Below the pieces are notes generated by a model. That model searched no databases, was not told where the DNA came from, and worked only from the letters and a program-made list of their open reading frames with translations. Both the position numbers and the translations under genes were made by a program. Shown piece after piece: positions 44,403-52,253 of a stretch of 64,000 bases of DNA; the first letter of the stretch is position 1, and every line of letters starts with the position of its first letter. This DNA comes from Caldilineaceae bacterium (GTDB lineage Bacteria; Chloroflexota; Anaerolineae; Caldilineales; Caldilineaceae), in contig JAHBVH010000046.1 in NCBI GenBank assembly GCA_019637645.1, positions 1-64,000 of the forward strand. The letters run 5' to 3'.

Positions 44403-45158
44403 ATGACACAACCGTTTCTAACTCATAAGCCACTGAATGAGCCAGCCGATCCAAAGGTGGCGCACATTCTACAGATGTATGCAGCCGAAGAATTTCCGGC
44501 AACCCGCGCCGAACGCCGCTTGCAAATGCGCCTTTTGCTCTGGAGCATTCAGTTGCAGATCGTCCAGCGCCTCAAGCGCGGCCTTGATCTTGTCTTAGCC
44601 AGCGTGGCAGTGCTCGCGCTTATGCCACTCATGCTGCTCACGGCGTTGGCCATTCGGCTCGAGTCACCTGGCCCTGTGATCTTTAAGCAGGCGCGCGTGG
44701 GTAAATGGGGCAAGCCCTTTACTTGCTATAAATTTCGCTCGATGTGTATTGATGCCGAGGCCCGGAAAAAAGAGTTGCTGAAACAAAATGAAGTCGATGG
44801 CCCCATCTTTAAGATGCAGGTGGACCCACGAGTAACTCGTGTAGGACGGATTATTCGCAAATTGAGCATTGATGAATTGCCGCAACTCTTTAATGTCATC
44901 AAAGGCGATATGAGCTTGGTCGGGCCACGCCCGCCTGTGCCCCAGGAAGTCAGCCAATACAAGTTTGATCACTTGCGCCGGTTGGATGCGATCCCAGGGT
45001 TAACTGGGCTGCAACAAGTCTCGGGCCGCAGCGACCTTTCCTTTGAACGCTGGGTAGAGCTAGATATGCAATATATTGCACAACAGAGCCTGCGCAAAGA
45101 TATTGAAATTTTACTCAAAACTATCCCAGCCGTCCTGTTAGGCAAGGGAGCGTATTAG
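44403..45158 (+). CDS. Polyprenyl-phosphate sugar-1-phosphate transferase (initiating transferase)
   Basis: A 251-residue phosphoglycosyltransferase of the PglC/WcaJ/WbaP catalytic type, which starts repeat-unit assembly by moving a sugar-1-phosphate to undecaprenyl phosphate. It has a re-entrant hydrophobic helix ([20 protein letters not shown]), [21 protein letters not shown], the catalytic Asp-Glu in [27 protein letters not shown] and [11 protein letters not shown]. All key residues are intact, in contrast to the related domain in the 15363 protein. GGAGGAGAGG precedes the ATG. It lacks the large N-terminal membrane domain of WcaJ. It closes this operon and is followed by a 561-base gap. 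Confidence 0.92.
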   Translation: MTQPFLTHKPLNEPADPKVAHILQMYAAEEFPATRAERRLQMRLLLWSIQLQIVQRLKRGLDLVLASVAVLALMPLMLLTALAIRLESPGPVIFKQARVGKWGKPFTCYKFRSMCIDAEARKKELLKQNEVDGPIFKMQVDPRVTRVGRIIRKLSIDELPQLFNVIKGDMSLVGPRPPVPQEVSQYKFDHLRRLDAIPGLTGLQQVSGRSDLSFERWVELDMQYIAQQSLRKDIEILLKTIPAVLLGKGAY

Positions 45159-45719
45159 GCAGTAAGTCTGTAGACAGTAAGGGCAGTAGGTAATCGAGTC
45201 GTGAGGTAGGGAAATCGGTAGATGAGTGGGAGGACGGCTTCTCCACACAGCTACCGATTTACGCTTTTCCCGTAAGCCGCTTCTGCCTATCTCTAGTTCC
45301 TGGCAGATTGGACTTTGGTAAGCCGTGTGTTGTGTGTGTGCGCGTGGTCGGTTTTTTCAAACCGAACCGCAGTTGGTGGTGCGGAAGTCCGGATAGAAAC
45401 ATAGCCAGGCGTAGGCAGTCATTCATTTGTCGTATGTAGCGACCATCCTCCTCTCTTTTCTACTGAGCGGTTCCACCCTACATTTCAGTAATGGAAAAGG
45501 CAAGTCACCACGCCTGCGCCATTTCTCTCTCCTGTAATTACCCGATTTCCTCGAGCATACCCCAAGCAAAATTGCTGGCTGATATGATGTTGTCAGGTTT
45601 ATCAGCTTAACTTCATGATACCATTAAATCATACAAAAGAACTACACACGACCTACGTCATACGTTCTCAACCCATGCGCTTGGCCTGAGACGATTGTGT
45701 AGATAAGGAGGTAGCTGCA
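45159..45719. other. Intergenic stretch before the WecG-STAS gene
   Basis: No coding region is evident in these 561 bases. A hairpin with a 10-bp stem (AAATCGGTAG at 45212-45221 with 45251-45260, 29-base loop) may end the upstream operon. The last 150 bases are AT-richer and probably hold the promoter for the WecG-STAS gene, but no convincing -35/-10 pair stands out. Confidence 0.5.
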
Positions 45720-46910
45720 ATGCTTATGCGTAAATTGCTCATCATCTTGGGTACACCCATTGACGACATTAACATGGATGAAGCCTTGAATCGAATGGAA
45801 GACTTTATTGCCGCTGGCCGTGTCACCGGCAAGGGTCACCAAATCGCGACGGTCAATGCCGACTTTGTGGTGAAATCACTCCACGATGCAGAATTACGGC
45901 GCATTTTGCAGGAAGCCGATATGGCTACCGCCGATGGGATGCCCCTTGTTTGGAGTGCGCGCTTGTTGGGCGTGCCCATTGAAGGGCGCGTTACGGGTGC
46001 CGATATGGTACCCGCATTGGCCGAGCGAGCCGCCCAAAAAGGCTTTTCCATCTACTTTCTGGGCGCAGCACCAGGCGTAGCCAAAAAAGCAGCCCAGATC
46101 TTGCAACAGCAATATCCGAGCCTTAAAATTGCCGGGATCGCGTCGCCTTCGCCAGAAGAGGTCCAACAAGGGAATCCAGCCATCATTGCCGCGTGCAAAG
46201 CAGCCAAGCCTGACATTTTGCTGGTGGCCTTTGGCAATCCCAAACAGGAGAAATGGATCTACCGCCACGCCCAAGAGTTAGGCGTTCCGGTGATGATTGG
46301 CGTCGGCGGCACCTTTGACTTTATTGCGGGCGTTACCAAACGGGCCCCCTATTGGATGCAACAGAGCGGGCTCGAGTGGATCTATCGTTTGCTCCAACAG
46401 CCTGGCCGCCTCTGGAAGCGGTATACGACCGATTTCTTTGGCTTCGGCTACTTTTTCTTATGGCAGTGGTGGATCATGCAGCAGAAGAACTCTTCGACGC
46501 CCTTGTTACCAACCTCTGAGCTGATCACCGTACGTGAAACCGTCATTATGAATGTCAAAGGGCGGTTGGACCGCAGCAATCAGGACAGCTTTATGGAAAA
46601 AGCGTACCGTGCACTGGCCGAACAGCCCTATCTAGTTGTCAATTTGGCACAGACGGACTTTCTGGACAGCTCGGCCATTGGTACGTTAGTGGCGCTGTGC
46701 AAACAGGCCCGCGAGCGCGGAGGCAACCTCTGGCTGGTCAATGTACCCCATACGATTCAACAGGTGCTCTCACTCTTACGGCTCGACCAATTTTTCACGG
46801 TCTGCCCCACCATCGAAGAGGCATTACAAGATCGCCACCAATGGCGTATGGCCAAAGTGACCCACTATGCCATGGAACAAGGACAAAACAAGGTTATTGC
46901 CCTGAACTGA
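45720..46910 (+). CDS. WecG/TagA-family glycosyltransferase fused to a STAS domain
   Basis: A 396-residue two-domain protein. Residues 1-255 match the GT26 family (WecG/TagA/CpsF), which adds the second sugar to a lipid-linked precursor: VNADFVVKSLHDAELRRILQ, ATADGMPLVWSARLLG, RVTGADMVPALAERA, LVAFGNPKQEKWI and GVGGTFDFIAG. Residues 265-375 form a STAS domain as in anti-anti-sigma proteins: VIMNVKGRLDRSNQDSF, LVVNLAQTDFLDSSAIGTLV with candidate phosphorylated serines S317/S318, and GGNLWLVNVPHTIQQVLSLL. A perfect AAGGAGG site precedes the ATG. A STAS protein, a kinase and a phosphatase in the same island make direct phosphorylation control plausible. I know of no standard fusion of this kind. 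Confidence 0.87.
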   Translation: MLMRKLLIILGTPIDDINMDEALNRMEDFIAAGRVTGKGHQIATVNADFVVKSLHDAELRRILQEADMATADGMPLVWSARLLGVPIEGRVTGADMVPALAERAAQKGFSIYFLGAAPGVAKKAAQILQQQYPSLKIAGIASPSPEEVQQGNPAIIAACKAAKPDILLVAFGNPKQEKWIYRHAQELGVPVMIGVGGTFDFIAGVTKRAPYWMQQSGLEWIYRLLQQPGRLWKRYTTDFFGFGYFFLWQWWIMQQKNSSTPLLPTSELITVRETVIMNVKGRLDRSNQDSFMEKAYRALAEQPYLVVNLAQTDFLDSSAIGTLVALCKQARERGGNLWLVNVPHTIQQVLSLLRLDQFFTVCPTIEEALQDRHQWRMAKVTHYAMEQGQNKVIALN

Positions 46911-47116
46911 GCCAACAATTGTCAATCTCATCCGAGTGATTGGCTGGTTATTTTTACCCATCAACGACCGGAACAGAGACGGATCAGAGCGAAGCTGATT
47001 TGTAAAAAGAAATGTTCGCAGCGCAAGAGGGTTCTGCCCTTGCTATGCCACGCGATAGCACGTTGGAAAAGGCAGCAGCGCTCGTTACGTTCGGATGAAG
47101 ACGAGGGAGTTTAGAA

Positions 47117-48346
47117 ATGCAAGCAATTTTGATTGCCACCGATGAGGGAAAAAATCTATACCCACTAACGGCGACCATGCCCTCATCGCTGCTACCGATC
47201 GCAGAGCGCCCTATTATCGTCTATGCGATCGAATTGCTGGCACGCGCCAGCATCTGTGACATCTTTATCGCTGTCGATGACCCGACAGGAATGCTGGCCG
47301 CAACGTTAGGCCAGGGCGAGCGGTGGAATGTCCAACTCCACTATCACCTCCCGGCTGCCTTGGATGAAACCTGCCTCGTGCTGCCCGCCGATGCCCTGCT
47401 CGATCTAGCGATTGAAGATGCTTTGGCCTATCACCAAAGCCATGGCAGGCCGGTCACGGCCATTCGCGGTCGGCAGCAGTGGCGCAACGCTGAAATTCGC
47501 GAGACCGGTGCCTTTCTTGTGGAACCCACTTGGCTAAATACGCTGCTGAAACCAGTAGCTGCGGCGGAGCGAGCCCAGTTGCTGGCCTCGTTGCACCAAA
47601 GCCACACACCGGCGGCTGATTACGTGATGACAGGGTATTGGAATGCATTGCGCGATTTCGGTGACTTCCAAGCCGCCCAGCAAACCGTCTTGGCGAGTCT
47701 GCATCCCATGGGCGCAGCGGCGCCATCATCCCTGCTGCGCTACCCCTACGTCGAAGCAGGCGAAGTGCAACCGGGCATTTGGGTTGCACCGCATTGCATC
47801 ATCCATCCCACGGCCCAGCTGACAGCACCGCTTTTGATCGGTACGGGTTGCCGCATTGGCCCCCACGTAGAAGTCGGGCCGGGAACCGTGCTTGGGGCAG
47901 GGGTTGTCTTGGATGAGGGCGTTACGATCCAAGCGAGCACAGTACTCCCTAACACCTATGTCGGCCAATTCTTGCACCTAGCTCAACGTGTCGCTTATCA
48001 CGCGGAACTGATTGATATCGAAACCGGCACGAATGTGCAAATTGCCGATCCTTGGCTGTTAGCCCAAGTGAACCCAACCTTGGCCAGCGATCTAGCGCAG
48101 ACGATCAGCCAGAAAGTGCAGACGCTGGTGCTTGGCCTCTTGAAACCCTTACTGGCCTTGATCGGTTTCGTGATGGGGCTTGTGCTCCCAAAGCGCGACT
48201 TAGGTCACTTTGGACAGCAGGGGGCAACGCCCACACCGTTACAGACAAACAGTGTTTATGAGTTCAAGGCCCCGCCTGCGACCGCAACAGCACTGAATGC
48301 AAACCAACGGTTGGAATTGGCCGAGCTCTATCGGCGACCTGAATAG
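47117..48346 (+). CDS. Truncated nucleotidyltransferase-like / beta-helix paralogue
   Basis: A 409-residue paralogue of the 15363 protein. The nucleotidyltransferase-like part begins LIATDEGKNLYPLTATMPSSLLPIAERP: both the G-x-G-T-R-L arginine and the P-K-P lysine are lost, though the LPADALLDL acid remains. A beta-helix (about 215-300; QPGIWVAPHCIIHPTAQLTAPLLIG) and a membrane segment (about 340-360) follow. The end, LELAELYRRPE, corresponds to the point of the sister protein just past its altered dyad (LEASELHRLPE), where this protein stops, so nearly the whole transferase domain is missing. GAGGGAG precedes the ATG. Enzyme activity is unlikely. Confidence 0.72.
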   Translation: MQAILIATDEGKNLYPLTATMPSSLLPIAERPIIVYAIELLARASICDIFIAVDDPTGMLAATLGQGERWNVQLHYHLPAALDETCLVLPADALLDLAIEDALAYHQSHGRPVTAIRGRQQWRNAEIRETGAFLVEPTWLNTLLKPVAAAERAQLLASLHQSHTPAADYVMTGYWNALRDFGDFQAAQQTVLASLHPMGAAAPSSLLRYPYVEAGEVQPGIWVAPHCIIHPTAQLTAPLLIGTGCRIGPHVEVGPGTVLGAGVVLDEGVTIQASTVLPNTYVGQFLHLAQRVAYHAELIDIETGTNVQIADPWLLAQVNPTLASDLAQTISQKVQTLVLGLLKPLLALIGFVMGLVLPKRDLGHFGQQGATPTPLQTNSVYEFKAPPATATALNANQRLELAELYRRPE

Positions 48347-48409
48347 GACACTGCTGCGCTGTCACAACGCAGAAATAGAAGTTTTGCAAGGAAAGAAGAA
48401 GGTACGGTC

Positions 48410-48790
48410 GTGAATTTACAGGTTCATGTCTTTGATCATGTCACATTAATTAAAATTGCTGGTCGCATTGATACGCACACCGCGCAGCGGTTGCGCCAAC
48501 AATTGCACGCGAGTATGGAAGACAGCAATAAAAATATTATCCTCGATTTGGGTGGCGTTGACTTTATCGATTCCAGCGGTTTGGCGACCATCGTACATGC
48601 CATGAAGCAATGTCGTGCCGGTGGTGGCGATCTGCGCCTGAGCAAACCACCGCAAACGGTGCGGATGGTCTTAGAGTTGACTCGGCTCGACAAAGCCATG
48701 GACATCTATCCGACCACCGAAGGGGCCTTGCTCTCTTTTGTAGCGCCTCAGGTTGTGACCGAAACCCAACCGGCACTCCCGGTTCTCTAA
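48410..48790 (+). CDS. STAS-domain anti-anti-sigma factor
   Basis: A 126-residue single STAS domain, like SpoIIAA/RsbV. In partner switching, the unphosphorylated form binds the kinase/anti-sigma protein and frees its other target. Visible are IKIAGRIDTHTAQRLRQQL, ILDLGGVDFIDSSGLATIVHAMK with candidate phospho-serines S55/S56, and GGDLRLSKPPQTVRMVLELT. The start is a GTG after AAGGAAAGAAGAAGG. It lies 147 bases ahead of the kinase gene and 63 after the truncated nucleotidyltransferase-like gene. Its sequence pattern parallels the STAS domain fused to WecG. Confidence 0.92.
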   Translation: MNLQVHVFDHVTLIKIAGRIDTHTAQRLRQQLHASMEDSNKNIILDLGGVDFIDSSGLATIVHAMKQCRAGGGDLRLSKPPQTVRMVLELTRLDKAMDIYPTTEGALLSFVAPQVVTETQPALPVL

Positions 48791-48937
48791 GCGATGGTTG
48801 GAAAAGGAGCCCGCAAGGACCCCATAGCAGTCGGCGGCCATTACGGCAAGAAATTCTGGTGCCAATTTGCGATTCATCCGGTAGCCACCATAAAATGGTA
48901 GCAGTTATAAACCCGCTAGTGGCAAACGGAGTTACGC

Positions 48938-49360
48938 ATGGAGAAACCGGAAACTTTTTGGCTGAAATTGCCGGCGCGCTTTCGCTATCTCAAACTCATT
49001 ACGGATGGCATTGAACTTTTGCTCGCCGAGTTACCCCAACGAGCAGCCCAGGAAACTGTTGTCTACGGGCTGAAACTAGCTGTCCATGAAGTCGCCAATA
49101 ATATTATTGAACATGCCTATCAGGATGAAGAGGGGCTTCTCGAGGTGACCTTACAGTTCGACCCCACATCCGCCCGTTTCACCGCCCACCTAGCGGATAC
49201 GGGGCTTCGCTTCGACGCCGCCCAAAGCACGACGCCATCCCTTGACGAGCCGCAGGAATCTGGGTATGGCCTTTTCCTCGCCCAGCAGTTTATGGATGAA
49301 GTTACCTACACACGGCAAGCAGATCGCAACCATTGGCGGTTGAGCAAACAGCTTGTCTAA
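48938..49360 (+). CDS. RsbW/SpoIIAB-like serine kinase (anti-sigma-type regulator)
   Basis: A 140-residue GHKL-fold ATP-binding protein of the HATPase_c_2 group. These kinases phosphorylate STAS proteins and sequester a target, usually a sigma factor. The N-box is LAVHEVANNIIEHAY, the G1 box HLADTGLRFD and the G2-like lid SGYGLFLAQQFMDEV, all intact. GGAG precedes the ATG. No sigma factor gene is adjacent; the only one in the window is the fused one at 9.2 kb, of a different class. Together with the STAS protein upstream and the phosphatase at 17.4 kb it completes a partner-switching module. Confidence 0.9.
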   Translation: MEKPETFWLKLPARFRYLKLITDGIELLLAELPQRAAQETVVYGLKLAVHEVANNIIEHAYQDEEGLLEVTLQFDPTSARFTAHLADTGLRFDAAQSTTPSLDEPQESGYGLFLAQQFMDEVTYTRQADRNHWRLSKQLV

Positions 49361-49386
49361 GCACCTATTGAAAAGGCACCCTCTCC

Positions 49387-49416
49387 ACCTGACAGGTTTT
49401 TGAAACCCTGTCAGGT
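49387..49416. terminator. Bidirectional palindrome between the kinase and PhnZ-like genes
   Basis: ACCTGACAGG (49387-49396) pairs with CCTGTCAGGT (49407-49416) between convergent genes. On the minus strand GCGTAGTTGG (within 49421-49437) precedes it, matching the module order seen elsewhere. Confidence 0.65.
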
Positions 49417-49437
49417 CTCTGCCAACTACGCTCACGC

Positions 49438-50010
49438 TTATAGCCGTTCAGCAGCCAAATGCCGTACCATCATTGCGCGATAGGCCAACAAGGGTGGGGT
49501 GGCTAATTCTGGCTCTTTGCCCATTTCATCCCAAGCACGCATGCGTAATTTCGCTTGAAATAGCGGATCTTGCTCAAAGGCAGCGACTTCCGCGGCCGTC
49601 ATGGGGCCGCCTTGATGCTTGAGCGTTGCCGTGCTGGCGGCGGAGAGTTGGGCCGCATAGTTGGCATTGGTCGCCACCAAATAGCGCTTTGCAGCAACAT
49701 GCGCACTCACCAACTCGGCCAGCTTCGGCGAAAAGCCACGGCTATGCAAAAACCGAGCGCCAATCCCTTCATGATCGATCATGCCGATGCCCGCGTCCAT
49801 CTCAGTGGCGGTTGGATCACAGAGATGACCAATATCGTGCAAAAGCGCGGCAAGAATCAACTCCTCATCATTGGTCACGTCCGCCGCAAATTTGGCACAT
49901 TGCAAGGCATGGTCAAGCTGCGTTACCCCTTCACCGTAATAAAGGGTGCTGCCAGGACCAGCCAGCAATGCCAGAATCTCCTCGACCACGGCGGTTGGAT
50001 CTGTCTGCAT
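49438..50010 (-). CDS. PhnZ-like HD-domain di-iron oxygenase
   Basis: A 190-residue HD-domain protein that looks like PhnZ, the mixed-valence di-iron oxygenase that cleaves 2-amino-1-hydroxyethylphosphonate to glycine and phosphate. The expected ligands appear at matching positions: H34 (QLDHALQC), H58-D59 (LLHDIGH), H80 (MIDHEGIG), H104 (SAHVAAKRYL) and D161 (RAWDEMGKEP), along with the substrate-binding Tyr24 and Glu27 in LYYGEG. AAAGG precedes the ATG. No PhnY hydroxylase or phosphonate transporter is nearby, so it may act on another phosphonate or related compound. The long shared blocks (HVAAKRYLV, LKHQGGPM) make the family assignment firm. Confidence 0.87.
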   Translation of the reverse strand: MQTDPTAVVEEILALLAGPGSTLYYGEGVTQLDHALQCAKFAADVTNDEELILAALLHDIGHLCDPTATEMDAGIGMIDHEGIGARFLHSRGFSPKLAELVSAHVAAKRYLVATNANYAAQLSAASTATLKHQGGPMTAAEVAAFEQDPLFQAKLRMRAWDEMGKEPELATPPLLAYRAMMVRHLAAERL

Positions 50011-50052
50011 GGGGTGGGTACCTTTCTTAACGCTTAGTCCATTAGCCGCGTT

Positions 50053-51177
50053 TCAGATACGCCGCAACACAGCGAGGAGTTGATCGGTTTGCGCGGGGCG
50101 GCCTACGGAGATCCGAATACAGTTATCCAACCCCGGTTTGTTGTAGTAGCGCACCAGGATACCCTGTTGCTCGAGGGCTTGTTTCAATGCGCGGGCATCA
50201 CGCGTCACCACGCGACAGAGGATAAAGTTGGCTTGGGTCGGATAGGGCTGTAAATAGGGGATGGTCTGGAGCGCGGCAAAGAGCCGGTTCCGCTCGTCTT
50301 TGATCTGCCCGACCACGGCCATGATCTGATCGACGTAGCGCAGACTAGCCAAGCCCGCGACGGTTGCCGCGACACCCACATTGTAGGGCTGCTTGAACTT
50401 CCACAACTCCTGCATTAACCACAGGGGACAAATACCATAGCCCAAGCGCAGGCCAGCGATCCCAGCCGCCTTGCTAAAGGTCCGCAATACCACGAGATTC
50501 TCATGCTCCAATACCCAACTGGCGCGGCTGGGTTGCTCAGCAAATTCCACATACGCCTCATCCAGAACCACCAACAGCGGCAAGGCCAACAAACGCCGTA
50601 GTTCAGCATCGGGCAACCAATTGCCCGATGGGTTATTGGGCGAGGTCAGGAAAAGCAGCTTGGCCCGTAAGGGTTGCTCAGCCGTTTGGCCGCTACTTTG
50701 GGCCAGCCGTTCGATTTCAGCCAGGTTCAGTGAATAATCGGGGTTGCGCCAGGCATCCAATACGCCAGCACCGGCCAAACCGGCGTCAATACTGTACATT
50801 CCAAAAGTCGGTGGGCAATTGATAATCGCGTCACCTGGTTGCAAAAAGAGCCGACAGAGATAATCCAACATCTCATCAGCCCCATGGCTGGGCAGAATAT
50901 GCTCCGCTGGCACGCCCACAAAATGGCTCAACGCTGCCCGCAATTCCGTTTGCTGCGGGTCAGGATAGACATGATAGTAGGGATACTCGGCCAGCGCTTC
51001 ACTGACAGCCGGTAACGGCCCATAGGGGTTTTCATTGGCATCGAGTTTGACGATGCGGTCGGCCGGAATGCCTAGACGCTGGCTAAGGACCTCAAACGGT
51101 TGAATCGGCACATACTCTTCCAGACCGGCAATTTCTGGGCGCAATAAGGAATGAACGGAAAAGGGTTGAGCAGTCAT
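50053..51177 (-). CDS. hisC: Histidinol-phosphate aminotransferase
   Basis: HisC is a fold-type I PLP enzyme that converts imidazole acetol phosphate to histidinol phosphate. It has [60 protein letters not shown], and the PLP lysine in [17 protein letters not shown]. The ATG at 51177 has GGAAAG ten bases upstream; the ATG at 51195 adds six residues and lacks a ribosome site. A good minus-strand promoter lies at 51263-51235. hisB is 30 kb away. Some members of this family also act on phenylalanine or on cobalamin precursors, but the residues here fit HisC. Confidence 0.92.
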   Translation of the reverse strand: MTAQPFSVHSLLRPEIAGLEEYVPIQPFEVLSQRLGIPADRIVKLDANENPYGPLPAVSEALAEYPYYHVYPDPQQTELRAALSHFVGVPAEHILPSHGADEMLDYLCRLFLQPGDAIINCPPTFGMYSIDAGLAGAGVLDAWRNPDYSLNLAEIERLAQSSGQTAEQPLRAKLLFLTSPNNPSGNWLPDAELRRLLALPLLVVLDEAYVEFAEQPSRASWVLEHENLVVLRTFSKAAGIAGLRLGYGICPLWLMQELWKFKQPYNVGVAATVAGLASLRYVDQIMAVVGQIKDERNRLFAALQTIPYLQPYPTQANFILCRVVTRDARALKQALEQQGILVRYYNKPGLDNCIRISVGRPAQTDQLLAVLRRI

Positions 51178-51234
51178 AAAGGGTACGCTTTCCATGCTGA
51201 TGGTTGCATAGGAGGGGGTAAAATCACGGCTTTC

Positions 51235-51263
51235 ATTCTACGCCCAATCCGACCATCCGCCAA
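51235..51263 (-). promoter_or_regulatory. hisC promoter
   Basis: On the minus strand TTGGCG (51263-51258), a 17-base spacer and TAGAAT (51240-51235) form a good promoter, with transcription starting near 51228. It lies back to back with the moxR promoter; the two -35 boxes are only eight bases apart. Confidence 0.65.
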
Positions 51264-51271
51264 GTACGGTT

Positions 51272-51299
51272 TTGCACGAGCAACATTCGCGCTTATACT
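51272..51299 (+). promoter_or_regulatory. moxR promoter, predicted to give a leaderless mRNA
   Basis: TTGCAC (51272-51277), a 16-base spacer and TATACT (51294-51299) lie so close to the moxR ATG (51306) that transcription should start at or within a base or two of the start codon. No ribosome site is present in the few bases between. Confidence 0.65.
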
Positions 51300-51305
51300 A
51301 CCTTT

Positions 51306-52244
51306 ATGCAACCATCAGCTTTTGCGACCCAACTCCAGGCCAACATTGCGCGCGTCATCATTGGAAAACAACAGGCCGTTGAATTGATGCTGGTCGCCCT
51401 GCTCTGTGACGGCCATGTTCTGCTCGAAGATGTGCCGGGGATTGGAAAAACCACCTTAGCCAAAGCCTTGGCGCGTAGCATCGATTGTCGCTTTGCGCGC
51501 ATCCAGTTTACGCCGGATCTGCTGCCCAGCGATGTGACGGGGATTAATTACTATAATCAGAAGGTACAGGAGTTCCAATTTCGGCCCGGGCCTGTCTTTC
51601 ACCAACTCCTCCTCAGCGATGAGATCAATCGTGCCACACCGCGTACGCAGGCGAGCCTCTTGGAAGCCATGCAAGAGAAGCAGGTGACCATCGATGGCGA
51701 AAGTATGGCCTTGCCCCAACCGTTTTTTGTGGTAGCGACCCAAAACCCCATTGAGCTAGAAGGCACTTTTCCACTGCCCGAGGCCCAACTTGATCGTTTT
51801 CTGCTCCAGATCCAGCTCGGCTATCCAACCTTGGCGGAAGAAGAAGAGATCCTACTGCGGTACGAACAGCAAGAACCATTGGCCGCCTTACAACCGGTCA
51901 CCGATGCGGCCACGGTCGTTGCGCTACAGCAGCAGGTGCGCACCGTACATGTAAGTGCTGATGTGCGGCGTTATATTTTGGCGATTGTCCGCCATACGCG
52001 GGAACATAGTGCCGTGCAGCTTGGTGTTTCGCCCCGTGGCACCCTGGCGCTCTATCGGGCCAGCCAAGCCCTTGCCGCGCTACGCGGGCGCGACTATGTG
52101 ATCCCCAGCGATGTGAAATATTTGTGCCCCGCGGTCCTCAATCACCGCATTCACATCAGCGCCCAAACCCGTCTTCGTGGCCGCACCACGAGCCAAATTA
52201 TTCAAGAGATTGTAGATGGCACCCCCGCGCCGGTGGCATCCTAA
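51306..52244 (+). CDS. MoxR-family AAA ATPase
   Basis: A 312-residue AAA+ ATPase of the MoxR group, chaperone-like proteins that help activate enzymes, often with von Willebrand factor A partners. It has GKQQAVELMLVALLCDGHVLLEDVPGIGKTTLAKALA in pieces (Walker A GIGKTT), Walker B LLLSDEINRATPRTQ, sensor VATQNPIELEGTFPLPEAQ, and the arginine-finger region LDRFLLQI. The C-terminal lid ends in RTTSQIIQEIVDG. The promoter lies immediately upstream and suggests a leaderless message. No VWA or DUF58 gene follows; instead a DUF2877 gene begins ten bases later. Confidence 0.93.
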   Translation: MQPSAFATQLQANIARVIIGKQQAVELMLVALLCDGHVLLEDVPGIGKTTLAKALARSIDCRFARIQFTPDLLPSDVTGINYYNQKVQEFQFRPGPVFHQLLLSDEINRATPRTQASLLEAMQEKQVTIDGESMALPQPFFVVATQNPIELEGTFPLPEAQLDRFLLQIQLGYPTLAEEEEILLRYEQQEPLAALQPVTDAATVVALQQQVRTVHVSADVRRYILAIVRHTREHSAVQLGVSPRGTLALYRASQALAALRGRDYVIPSDVKYLCPAVLNHRIHISAQTRLRGRTTSQIIQEIVDGTPAPVAS

Positions 52245-52253
52245 GCCGGTACG

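Noticed and set aside
51211..51220. Strong Shine-Dalgarno-like AGGAGGGGGT on the plus strand
   Set aside because: No start codon in a usable frame follows at the right distance; it lies in the 5' leader of minus-strand hisC.
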